Origin: Mycobacterium genavense ATCC 51234
GTDB lineage: Bacteria; Actinomycetota; Actinomycetes; Mycobacteriales; Mycobacteriaceae
Direction: 5' to 3'
Assembly (NCBI RefSeq): GCF_000526915.1
Contig: NZ_JAGZ01000012.1
Span: 1 to 64,000, forward strand
Length of the DNA stretch: 64,000 nucleotides
Shown: positions 8,608 to 16,282 of the stretch, in pieces
How positions within the stretch are numbered: position 1 is the first letter of the stretch
How the letters are laid out: every line of letters begins with the position of its first letter
Position numbers and translations under genes: made by a program
Notes under the pieces: generated by a model
Seen by the model: the letters and a program-made list of their open reading frames with translations, nothing else
What the model was told of the DNA's origin: nothing
The model's database searches: none

Positions 8608-8889
8608 GTGAAATTCAACAAGCGGCTACTGGTTGTGTGGGTGGTCCTGGCGCTGCTCACGCTGGGCTACCTGGGGATCGACCACTCGGTCGACGGATTG
8701 CTGAAGTCCAGCGCGGTGGTGACCTCGAGCGTCATCGTGATCGCACTTGTCAAGGTGCGCATCATCTTTCGCGAATTCATGGAAGTGCGAAACGCACCCG
8801 TCCTGCTCTGCCGGCTGACCGACGCCTGGGTGATCGTGATGGGCGTCGCGATGCTCAGTTGCTACTTCGTCGGACTGCGGCTCGGGTAG
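8608..8889 (+). CDS. Cytochrome c oxidase subunit IV / NorF-like small membrane protein
   Basis: A 93-residue protein with three hydrophobic helices (LLVVWVVLALLTLGYLGI, SAVVTSSVIVIALVKVRI, WVIVMGVAMLSCYFVGL), matching the prokaryotic subunit IV / NorF pattern including the VKVRIIFREFMEVR loop after helix 2. It is the last gene of the operon starting at 6420. Its GTG lies 3 bp after the NorE-like stop. NorE and NorF are accessory to NorBC in denitrifiers; here no NorB or NorC is seen. Confidence 0.82.
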   Translation: MKFNKRLLVVWVVLALLTLGYLGIDHSVDGLLKSSAVVTSSVIVIALVKVRIIFREFMEVRNAPVLLCRLTDAWVIVMGVAMLSCYFVGLRLG

Positions 8890-8896
8890 TACGGTT

Positions 8897-10206
8897 TTAG
8901 GCCACCGGCGCGACCGCGTCCGCGGTCGTGAACGACAGGTGCAGTTCGCTCAAGCCCCGCAAGATGTAGGTCGGCTCGTAGGTGTAACGACGCTCGGCGG
9001 CCGGGCCGTGGTGGGCTTCGTCGATCTCGATGTGCGGCATCCGGTCCAGGATGCGCTCGATCGAGACCCGGCCCTCGATCGAGACCCGGCCCTCCACCCG
9101 CGCGAGCGGCCCGCCCGGGCACGAGTGCACGCCGCGGGCGAACGCCATGTGCTCGCGAACGTTCTTGCGGCGCAAGTCGAACTCGTGCGGGTTCTCGAAC
9201 CGCAGCGGATCGCGGTTGACCGCCCCCGGCAGGATCATCACCACGGTCCCGGCGGGAATGTCGACGCCCCCCAAGGTGGTCGCTTTGCGGGTCAGCCGCG
9301 AGTCGCTCTTGACCGGGCTCTCCATGCGCAGCGATTCCTCGATGAACCCGTGAATCAGGCTGCGGTCCTCGCGCAGCTCCTGCTGGATGTCGGGCCGCTC
9401 GCCCAGGAACTGCAACGCGGCGCTGAGCAACTTGGCCGTCGTCTCATGGCCGGCGGCGACCAGGAAGATGGCCGAGCGCACTACCTCGATCACCGGCGGC
9501 GTCGACCCGTCCGGGTACAGCGCGGTCGCCAACGAGGTCAGCACGTCGCCGCGGGGTTCGCGGCGCCGGTCCTCGATGTAGGCACAGAACTTCTCGTCGA
9601 GCCACTCCAGCGGGTTGATGCCGACCGAGTTGTGGTCTAACGCACCAACTTTCGCGTCCGGGCGGTCGGCGCCGAGCACCGCGCGGAACTCCTTGTGGTC
9701 GTCCTCCGGGACGCCGAGCAGGTCGGCGATCACCAAAGTGGCGAACGGCTTGGAGTATTCGGAGATGAACTCGCACCGGCCGCTGTCGAGCAATTCCTCG
9801 AGCTGACGGTCGGCCAGGCGCCACATGAATTCTTCGTTGTGCTTCAACCGGCTGGGGGTCAGCAGCTTGCTCAGCACGGAGCGGGCCTTGGTGTGGTCCG
9901 GCGGGTCCATGGTGATCATGTGCTCGTTCATCGGGAAGTGCTGCGGTGCTCGTCGATCAGCCGGTTGATGTCGTCGCCGTCGGGCGTGAACGGCAGCGGT
10001 GGGAACGGGCCGCCCAGGCAGTTGATGTTCGAGAAGGTGTCTGGGTCCTTGTATACCTCGGTGGCTTCCGCATAGCCGGTGATGGCGACGACTCCGTAAT
10101 GCGGCAGGCGGAGCACTCGGTTCTGGCTGCGCAGGTAGTCGAAGTACGGGTGCGGATCCGGGACCAGAGACGGATCGGTGAAGAAGTCGATCGAGTCGTC
10201 GCTCAT
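8897..10206 (-). pseudogene. Cytochrome P450, frameshifted and with an 18-bp internal duplication
   Basis: The N-terminal frame starts at ATG 10206 (MSDDSIDFFTDP) behind AGGGGGAAA and runs to RLIDEHRST. The remainder continues in the next frame from FPMNEHMITMDPPDH. One base (probably a C of a CC pair) is missing near 9948-9956. The rest shows a full P450: I-helix AAGHETT, ExxR as EESLR, and the heme loop FARGVHSCPGG with the Cys ligand. Directly after it, VEGRVSI is followed by a second EGRVSI because an 18-bp unit is duplicated (9057-9092), adding six residues to the L helix beside the heme. Repaired length is 436 residues. It is divergent from a TetR gene and convergent with the NorF-like gene. 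Substrate unknown. Confidence 0.9.
9057..9092. repeat. 18-bp perfect tandem duplication in the P450 L-helix region
   Basis: Units 9057-9074 and 9075-9092 are identical. The duplication is in frame and repeats EGRVSI immediately C-terminal to the heme-binding cysteine loop. Confidence 0.97.
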
Positions 10207-10282
10207 CGGGTTGTTTCCCCCTGGGCTGGAGTGACCGGTGCGGATCGGCGACAGCCGGTAGCGCCGCCAGAGATTCGAGTTC

Positions 10283-10302
10283 TGCTGAGCACCTGCTTAG
10301 CA
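10283..10302. promoter_or_regulatory. Inverted repeat between P450 and TetR, candidate operator
   Basis: TGCTGAGCA, CC, TGCTTAGCA: a near-perfect inverted repeat with 8 of 9 arm positions pairing. It lies in the 188-bp gap between the divergent P450 and TetR genes, as expected for an autoregulated TetR pair. Confidence 0.55.
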
Positions 10303-10394
10303 CGGCAGTAATGTCATGGTCAAGGTCACAAGGGCGCGCCGCGCTACGATTTCCCGTGGTCGACGCGCGAGCGAGGACAGGACGGAGTAGCGGT

Positions 10395-11096
10395 ATGACA
10401 TCGTCCCGCAGGATCGGGGCGCCGGACGCTAAGAACCGGGGTCTGCTGCTCGACACGGCCGAACAGGTGATGCTCGAAGAGGGCTATGCCGCGGTGACGT
10501 CACGCCGGCTGGCGAACAAGGCCGGACTGAAGCCTCAGCTGGTGCACTACTACTTCCGCACCATGGAAGAGTTGTTCCTTGAGGTTTTCCGGCGCCGCGG
10601 TGAGGAAGCGCTCGAGGTGCACGCGCAGCTGATGAAGTCGCCGCAGCCGCTGTGGGCGCTGTGGCGGTTCGGCACCGATCCCGCGTTCACCCGCATTTCC
10701 ATGGAATTCATGGCGCTGGCAAATCACCGCAAGGAGATGCGAGCCCAAATCGCGTATTACGCCGAGCGCCTCCGCGAGGACCAGCGCCAGGCGGTGACGG
10801 CCGCGTTGGAGCGGCATGGGCAAGTCAGAGAAGACGTTCCGCCCGTGGTGTGGACGGTCCTGATGAGCAGCCTGTCGTGGTTCCTGGTGCTCGAACAGGC
10901 GGTCGGTATTTACGGCGGTCACGCCGAAACCGTGGAATTAGTCGAAAGCTACCTGCGTCGCATCGAGGGCGAGCCGCAGCCAATCCCGGAAGTGCCGCAG
11001 CCGTGGGTGGTTCACCAGTTGCGCAGCGAGCAGAGCACGCCTTTGAGGCCGTCCTTGGATACGACGACGACACCGTCCACCGCCAGCACACAGTGA
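10395..11096 (+). CDS. TetR/AcrR family transcriptional regulator
   Basis: A 233-residue regulator starting at ATG 10395 after GGAG. The DNA-binding domain is at residues 15-60 (LLLDTAEQVMLEEGYAAVTS, RRLANKAGLKPQLVHYYF). The C-terminal tail (QSTPLRPSLDTTTTPSTASTQ) is low-complexity and runs 85 bp into the convergent MmpS-like gene, which is unusual; the original stop may have been lost, or the tail may be natural. It is divergent from the broken cytochrome P450 and is its likely regulator through the inverted repeat at 10283-10302. Confidence 0.88.
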   Translation: MTSSRRIGAPDAKNRGLLLDTAEQVMLEEGYAAVTSRRLANKAGLKPQLVHYYFRTMEELFLEVFRRRGEEALEVHAQLMKSPQPLWALWRFGTDPAFTRISMEFMALANHRKEMRAQIAYYAERLREDQRQAVTAALERHGQVREDVPPVVWTVLMSSLSWFLVLEQAVGIYGGHAETVELVESYLRRIEGEPQPIPEVPQPWVVHQLRSEQSTPLRPSLDTTTTPSTASTQ

Positions 11097-11449
11097 AGCC
11101 CCGGCGTTCCGGGCTCGGTGCCCGTGCTCGCCACGACCATCGCGTAGTGGTCGGGGTCAGTCATGTCCAGGTCGTAGGTCCACGGCTGACCCGGGACGAG
11201 ATCGACGTTGACGTGCGGGGTGAACGAGTACAAGTTGTGGCTGTAATCGGAGAATCTGACCGGCTGGTGATCCAGGTAATAGATGTCGACGTAGATCGGA
11301 TTCTCCGCGGTGACGGCGTATTTGACGTAATGCATGACCGGGTCGGCATGGGCCACTGCCGTGCTCACGGCCAAACTGGCGCTTATCAACGACCCCACCA
11401 GTGTGATCGCCGACGTGATGCTTAACAGTCCTTTCATGCTGATCCTCAT
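11012..11449 (-). CDS. Secreted MmpS-like beta-sandwich protein
   Basis: A 145-residue exported protein starting at ATG 11449 behind GGAGGAG, with a signal peptide (LLSITSAITLVGSLISASLA, cleavage near AHA-DP). The mature part follows the MmpS soluble-domain pattern: a VKYAVTAENPIYVDIYY strand pair, PGQPWTYDL, and a closing pair of cysteines around VDG (HCVLAVDGVVVV, GVLCSLRNW). Unlike MmpS it lacks a retained membrane anchor and has no mmpL partner nearby. The ATG overlaps the stop of the upstream crotonase by four bases, so the pair is co-translated. Confidence 0.75.
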   Translation of the reverse strand: MRISMKGLLSITSAITLVGSLISASLAVSTAVAHADPVMHYVKYAVTAENPIYVDIYYLDHQPVRFSDYSHNLYSFTPHVNVDLVPGQPWTYDLDMTDPDHYAMVVASTGTEPGTPGLHCVLAVDGVVVVSKDGLKGVLCSLRNW

Positions 11450-12189
11450 GACGCTCCTCCGGCCGCCTGCGGCTTGGCGTTTCGGTTCATTACCCGCTCT
11501 GCGGCCTGCCAGTGCGCGTCGGCAACCCACAGTCGTGCAAAGGATGCTATCGCCTCATCAGGCGAAACGCCGCTGATTACCCGTTTTATCTCGGCGGCCG
11601 GCTGGTGGGCAAGGGAGGCGGCAAGCGAGCGCCAGCCCTCTTCGAACGAGGCGCGCGGTAACACCATGTCCACCAACCCGATTCGCTCGGCCTCGGCGGC
11701 GTCCAGGGGTTTTCCGCTGCCCGCCAACAGAAGTGCCCTGCTCTTTCCGACCAGCGCGGCCAGTCGCTCCGCGCCGCCCCAGGCGGGCATGATTTCCAGC
11801 GTTGCCTGATTGAACGCAATCTTGATGTCGCTCGCGGCGACTCGGATATCGGCGGCGACCGCTACTTCGGCGCCACCACCGAAGGCGTGGCCATTGAGCG
11901 CGGCGATCACCGGAGCCGGGAAGTTCGTCAGCTGGTCGCAGATGGACCGCATGCGCGTTGCCATCGCGGTGGCTTCCTCGATGGTCCGCAGCGTGCTGAG
12001 CTCCTTGAGGTCACCGCCGGACACGAAAGCCTTATCGCCGGCGCCCCTGATCACCAGGGCCTGGGCGCCGGCGGCGGCATCGAGTGCCCTCTCCAGCTGG
12101 TCCATGGTGTCGAGCGCGATCGCGTTGCGTGCGTGAGGGCGGTCGATGGTGAGCACCGCAAGCCCGTTGTCGAGCTCCAAGTCCAGCAT
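11446..12189 (-). CDS. Enoyl-CoA hydratase/isomerase family protein
   Basis: A 247-residue crotonase-fold enzyme acting on acyl-CoA thioesters. Visible are the CoA/oxyanion-hole segments (KAFVSGGDLKEL and GHAFGGGAEVAVAADIR) and the second active-site segment (NQATLEIMPAWGG), with a glutamate where hydratases and isomerases place the acid/base. The start is ATG 12189, with GAGGAG a little far upstream (about 13 nt). It is coupled by ATGA overlap to the MmpS-like gene. The exact substrate cannot be predicted from sequence. Confidence 0.88.
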   Translation of the reverse strand: MLDLELDNGLAVLTIDRPHARNAIALDTMDQLERALDAAAGAQALVIRGAGDKAFVSGGDLKELSTLRTIEEATAMATRMRSICDQLTNFPAPVIAALNGHAFGGGAEVAVAADIRVAASDIKIAFNQATLEIMPAWGGAERLAALVGKSRALLLAGSGKPLDAAEAERIGLVDMVLPRASFEEGWRSLAASLAHQPAAEIKRVISGVSPDEAIASFARLWVADAHWQAAERVMNRNAKPQAAGGAS

Positions 12190-12297
12190 GCGTTGGTTGC
12201 TCCTCGGAAGAGGCGTCGATATTGGTTCTCGTCCGGCGAGAATAACATCATCGCTGCAGGCCGAAGGGGTTTGTACACCGAGAATAGAGGTGGCCCA

Positions 12298-12720
12298 GTG
12301 CAGGACCGAATGGTCGCGGCAGTTGCTGCGGTGTTCGCTGTCGCCGGCCTCGGGGCGTGCACGTCTCGCCCGTCGACCCAGGTCGCCAGCACGGCATCGG
12401 TGACCGTCAACGGAAGCGACGCGAGTTTCCACGTCGTGAAATGCGGCCAATTTTAATGGACCCGGACAATCGATATCGACGGCAGCTTTGCCGGAGCCAA
12501 GATCGTCATCGACGAAGGGGCGCAGCCGGCGTCGGCGCAGTCCGTGCGCATTCAGAACCTGGGCGGGTTCACCGGCATGTACTCCCGGGGAGGCGAAGGC
12601 GACGCCGAGATGAGCATGAGCGGTGACAAATTCACGATCAGCGGCACCGCAAACGGATTCAAGACCGACAAGCCCAATGAAGCGGCTTCGGCGACGTTCA
12701 AGATCGTCGTGACCTGCTGA
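12298..12720 (+). pseudogene. LpqH (19-kDa antigen) family lipoprotein with an in-frame TAA
   Basis: Starts at GTG 12298 after AGAGG. The signal peptide ends in the lipobox GLGAC, followed by the family pattern: VTVNGSDASFHVVKCGQF, then after the break WTRTIDIDGSFAG, DEGAQPASAQSVRI, SGTANGF and a final cysteine in FKIVVTC. An in-frame TAA at 12454-12456 sits between GQF and WTRT, where homologues have an amino acid (one change from CAA or AAA). The frame on both sides is identical and runs to TGA 12720, so this is one nonsense change in an otherwise complete 140-residue gene. Confidence 0.88.
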
Positions 12721-12803
12721 TCGTCGCGCCGCCGCGGCTCGCCGCCCGCCGCGACCGCGAGTGGGGATCACCTTAAGGAGCACGTTTGCGGTGCGGCCTG
12801 GTA

Positions 12804-12818
12804 GAGAATAGTATTCTC
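12804..12818. promoter_or_regulatory. Palindrome in the amidohydrolase promoter
   Basis: GAGAATA-G-TATTCTC is a perfect inverted repeat 22 bp upstream of the start codon, overlapping the likely -10 region. It is a candidate operator for a TetR-type repressor. A strong AAGGAGG follows at 12829-12835. Confidence 0.65.
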
Positions 12819-12840
12819 ACAAATCGCGAAGGAGGATCTC

Positions 12841-14031
12841 ATGGGCCAGTTGTCACATCGGGAAGACGTCCCGTTTCCAATCTTTGACGCTGATAATCAC
12901 CTCTACGAGCCGCCGGAGGCGCTGACCAAGTACCTGCCCAAGGCGTACAAGGATTACGTCCAGTACGTCCAGATCAACGGGCGGACGAAGATCGCGATCC
13001 GCGGCCAGATCAGCAACTACATCCCCAACCCGACCTTCGAGGTCGTCGCGCGGCCGGGTGCCTGGGAGCAGTACTTCAAGTACGGCAACCCGGACGGCAA
13101 GAGCAAGCGCGAACTCTTCGGTGAGCCGATGCGCGCGATCCCGGCGTTCTTCGAGCCCGGCCCGCGCCTGGAGAAGATGAACGAGCTGGGCCTGGACCGC
13201 ACCCTGATGTTCCCGACCCTGGCCAGCCTGCTCGAGGAACGGCTGCGCGACGACCCGGTCGCCGTCCACGTCCTGATCCACGCGCTGAACGAGTGGCTCC
13301 ATGAGGTCTGGGGCTTCAACTACGAGAACCGCATCTTCACCACCCCGGTCATCACCCTGCCGATCGTCGAGAAGGCGATCGAGGAACTGGAGTGGGCCGT
13401 CAATCGCGGTGCGCGTGCCATCCTGATTCGGCCGGCGCCCGTCCCCGGCTTCCGCGGGCCGCGGTCGTTCGCGGTGCCCGAGTTCGACCCGTTCTGGGAG
13501 CGTGTCGTCGAGCACGACCTGTTGGTCGGCATGCACTCCAGCGACAGCGGCTACTCCCGCTACACCTCCGAGTGGGACGGTGCCGAGCAGGAGATGCTGC
13601 TGTTCCAGACCAATGCGATGGGCATCCTCAACGAGTGGCGACCGATCCAGGACGCGGTGGGCTCGTGGGTGATCCACGGCGCGCTCTACCGCCACCCGAA
13701 GCTGAAGGTCGCGATTGTCGAGGCCGGTTCGAAGTGGATGACCCCGCTGCTGGACGGGCTGGCCGAGGTCTTCCGGAAGGCCCCGGAAGTTTTCCCGAGC
13801 GACCCGGTCGAGATGGTCAAGAACCGCATTCACGTGAGCCCGTTCTGCGAGGACGGCATCGACGACCTGGTCAACCTCGTCGGTGTGGACCAGGTGTTGT
13901 ACGGCTCGGACTGGCCGCACCCGGAGGGTCTGGCGGAGCCGACGTTCTACGTCAACGCGCTGTCACACCTGTCGGTTGACGACCAGGCAAAGATCATGGG
14001 CGGGAACCTGTCCCGACTCGTCACCGTGTGA
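12841..14031 (+). CDS. Amidohydrolase family protein (metal-dependent hydrolase/decarboxylase)
   Basis: A 396-residue TIM-barrel enzyme of the amidohydrolase-2 family. It begins with the metal-binding FDADNHLYEP near residue 17 and ends with the conserved YGSDWPHPEG, whose Asp and His belong to the active site; a middle histidine is in GMHSSDSGYS. Members in actinobacteria often sit in steroid or fatty-acid degradation clusters. Start ATG 12841 follows a very good AAGGAGG. The stop overlaps the GTG of the next gene (GTGA), a broken acyl-CoA synthetase, suggesting a shared catabolic operon controlled by the palindrome at 12804-12818. The reading frame is intact and codon use is typical. Confidence 0.88.
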   Translation: MGQLSHREDVPFPIFDADNHLYEPPEALTKYLPKAYKDYVQYVQINGRTKIAIRGQISNYIPNPTFEVVARPGAWEQYFKYGNPDGKSKRELFGEPMRAIPAFFEPGPRLEKMNELGLDRTLMFPTLASLLEERLRDDPVAVHVLIHALNEWLHEVWGFNYENRIFTTPVITLPIVEKAIEELEWAVNRGARAILIRPAPVPGFRGPRSFAVPEFDPFWERVVEHDLLVGMHSSDSGYSRYTSEWDGAEQEMLLFQTNAMGILNEWRPIQDAVGSWVIHGALYRHPKLKVAIVEAGSKWMTPLLDGLAEVFRKAPEVFPSDPVEMVKNRIHVSPFCEDGIDDLVNLVGVDQVLYGSDWPHPEGLAEPTFYVNALSHLSVDDQAKIMGGNLSRLVTV

Positions 14032-15465
14032 CAAACACCCCTCCGTGGGAGACCATCCCCGAGATGGTCTTGAGCGCGGCGGACCGATTCGGCGATGCCG
14101 AAGCAGTCGTAGACGGTCCGCTGCGCCTCACCTTCGCCGAAGTCGTCCAGCGAATCCGTTGTGCTGCAGGCGCTTTCGCTGATCTCGGTGTCGACAAGGG
14201 CGAGCGGGTCGCCATTTGGGCGCCCAACTCGGCGGAGTGGATCATCGCCGCGTTCGGGCTGCTCACCGCGGGCGGTGTGCTGGTGCCGGTCAACACGCGG
14301 TTCAAGACCGAAGAAGCGGGCGACATCATCGCCCGCAGCGGAGTGAAGGCCGTCCTGGTGCAGAAGGGCTTTCTGGGTCAGGATTTCACCGCGCCCGTGG
14401 GCACACCCGTCATCGACCTCAAGTCCGACTTCCTTTCCAGCGGTTCACCCTTCGAGCGGGCGGTGAGCGGCGACGACATCGCGGACATCATCTTCACGTC
14501 GGGCACCACCGGCCGACCCAAGGGCGCGATGATGAATCATCGCCAAACGCTGCGCATGTACGAGGAGTGGGCCACGCTCGCGGATCTGCGTGCGGGCGAT
14601 CGCTACCTGCAGATCAATCCGTACTTCCACACGTTTGGCCTGAAGGTGGGACTCGTCACGTCCTTTTTGCGCGGCGCCTCGATGCTGCCGGTCGCGGTGT
14701 TCGATGTCGACACGGTGGTGGAACTCATTGCGCGCGAAGCCATCACGATGCTGCCCGGGCCCCCGACCTTGTATCACTCGCTACTGACGGTGGGAGACAA
14801 GTCCAAGCTGTCCACATTGCGCGCCGGCGTGACCGGCGCCGCCGACATCCCCGTCGAGCTGGTCCGTCGTATCCACGACGAACTGCCGTTTCAGACGCTG
14901 ATGACCGGCTACGGGCTCACCGAGGCCGGCAACGTCACCTTTTCGCTGCCCGGCGATTCGTTCGAGGACGTCGCCACCACCGCGGGCGTCCCTGCCAGGG
15001 GGTTGAGGTGCGCATCGCCGGCGACGGCGAGGTGTTGGTGCGCGGCTACCGCGTCATGCAGGGCTACCTCGACGATCCCGCGGCCACCGCGCAGGCGATC
15101 GACGGCGACGGCTGGTTACACACCGGAGATTTGGGCAGCTTCACCGAGACGGGTCGGTTGCGTATTGTCGGGCGCAAGAAGGACATGTTCATCGTCGGCG
15201 GCTTCAACGCCTATCCGGCCGAGATCGAGGGCTTTTTGCTCAGCCACCCGGCCGTCGCGCAGGCGGCGGTGATCGGCGTTCCCGACGAGCGACTCGGGCA
15301 GGTCGGCAAGGTGTTCGTGGTCCTCGACGGTGCGGTCAGCGCCGACGAGCTGATCAGCTGGTGTCGTGACGGATGGCGGGGTTCAAAGTGCCCCGCGCGG
15401 TACAGTTCCTTGATTCCCTCCCGCTCAACGCCACGGGGAAGGTGATGAAGGACCAACTCCGATGA
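14028..15465 (+). pseudogene. Fatty-acid-CoA ligase (FadD16-like), two frameshifts
   Basis: An acyl-AMP-forming CoA ligase in three frames. Frame 1 (GTG 14028) carries the P-loop IIFTSGTTGRPKG and the A5 motif TGYGLTEAGN. Frame 2 takes over near 14993 (QGVEVRIAGDGEVLVRG) and carries HTGDLGSF and GRKKDMFIVGGFN. Frame 3 starts near 15372 (MAGFKVPRAVQFLDSLP) and ends with the catalytic-lysine motif NATGKVMK before TGA 15465. Both shifts fit loss of one C from a CC pair, giving 480 codons after repair. By position beside kdc it matches M. tuberculosis fadD16 (Rv0852). Confidence 0.9.
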
Positions 15466-16087
15466 ACAACGGCGAGATTCATTCGATGGTGATCGCGTCG
15501 GACTACCGGTTGCCCGACCCACCCGGGTGAAACCGTTCCTGGAGCGCAACAAGAAGGCTCTCTCCGACATTGGAGCACACCACGTTCTGGTCTACACCTC
15601 GACGCATGACTACGGCCGCGTGCTGGTGATGATCGGGGTGCACAGTCGCCAGCCGATCGTGGAGTTGCTGTGATCGCGGGTGTTCTTCGATTGGTTCGAC
15701 GAGGCGGGCGTCGAGGACATCCCCGCGGTATTCGCCGGAGAGATCATCGACCGGTTCATCCCGGCACCCCCGTTGACTCCGTCGGTGCCCGGGGTGGTGG
15801 TGGCCGCCATCGCATCGGTCGACGATGTGCCGACGCTGATCGCGGGCGTCGGCTCGGCGATGGACAGATTCACCGCGGCGGGCATCCGAAAGACTTGGGT
15901 ATTCCGGGCTTTCGACGACGATCACGAAGTATTGATCCTGCAGGAATTTCCCGACGAAGACAGCGCGCGGGAGTGGATCGAGCACCCCGATGCCGCCGCC
16001 CAGTGGATGTCGGGGGCGGGCGTCGGTCCGTACCCGCCGCTGTTCGTCGGCCAGTTCTCGGACATCATGCGCATCGAGAGCCAGTGA
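15462..16087 (+). pseudogene. Conserved mycobacterial protein, frameshift plus nonsense codon
   Basis: Starts at ATG 15462, overlapping the fadD stop (ATGA). The first frame (DYRLPDP) stops at once; the next frame gives VKPFLERNKKALSDIGAHHV. A missing base near 15520 explains the shift. This second frame hits TGA at 15671-15673 between VELL and SRVFFDWFDE, and continues unchanged in the same frame to ESQ and TGA 16087, so CGA to TGA is likely. The product looks like two ferredoxin-like (dimeric alpha/beta barrel) repeats; function unknown. Operon position suggests a link to the acyl-CoA ligase. Confidence 0.82.
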
Positions 16088-16099
16088 GCCTTCGGCTCG

Positions 16100-16276
16100 A
16101 TGTTCGTCTGTCTGTGTAACGGAGTCACCGGCCAGACGGTGTCCGAGGTCGTCGACGTGGGAGCAGCGACCACCAAGGACGTCGCCCATGCCTGCGGAGC
16201 GGGGGCCGACTGCGGCCGTTGTCGGCGAACGGTTCAGGCCATACTCACATCGTCCAAGCCGCACGGTACGGCCTAG
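16100..16276 (+). CDS. Bacterioferritin-associated ferredoxin-like [2Fe-2S] protein
   Basis: A 58-residue protein with the Bfd cysteine pattern: C4 and C6 (VCLCNGVT), then C38 and C41 (ADCGRC), the four ligands of a [2Fe-2S] cluster; C32 is additional. Bfd reduces the heme of bacterioferritin to release iron, but no bacterioferritin gene is in this window. It begins 13 bp after the broken conserved gene and is convergent with kdc (7 bp between stops). Intact. Confidence 0.88.
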   Translation: MFVCLCNGVTGQTVSEVVDVGAATTKDVAHACGAGADCGRCRRTVQAILTSSKPHGTA

Positions 16277-16282
16277 GTCAGT

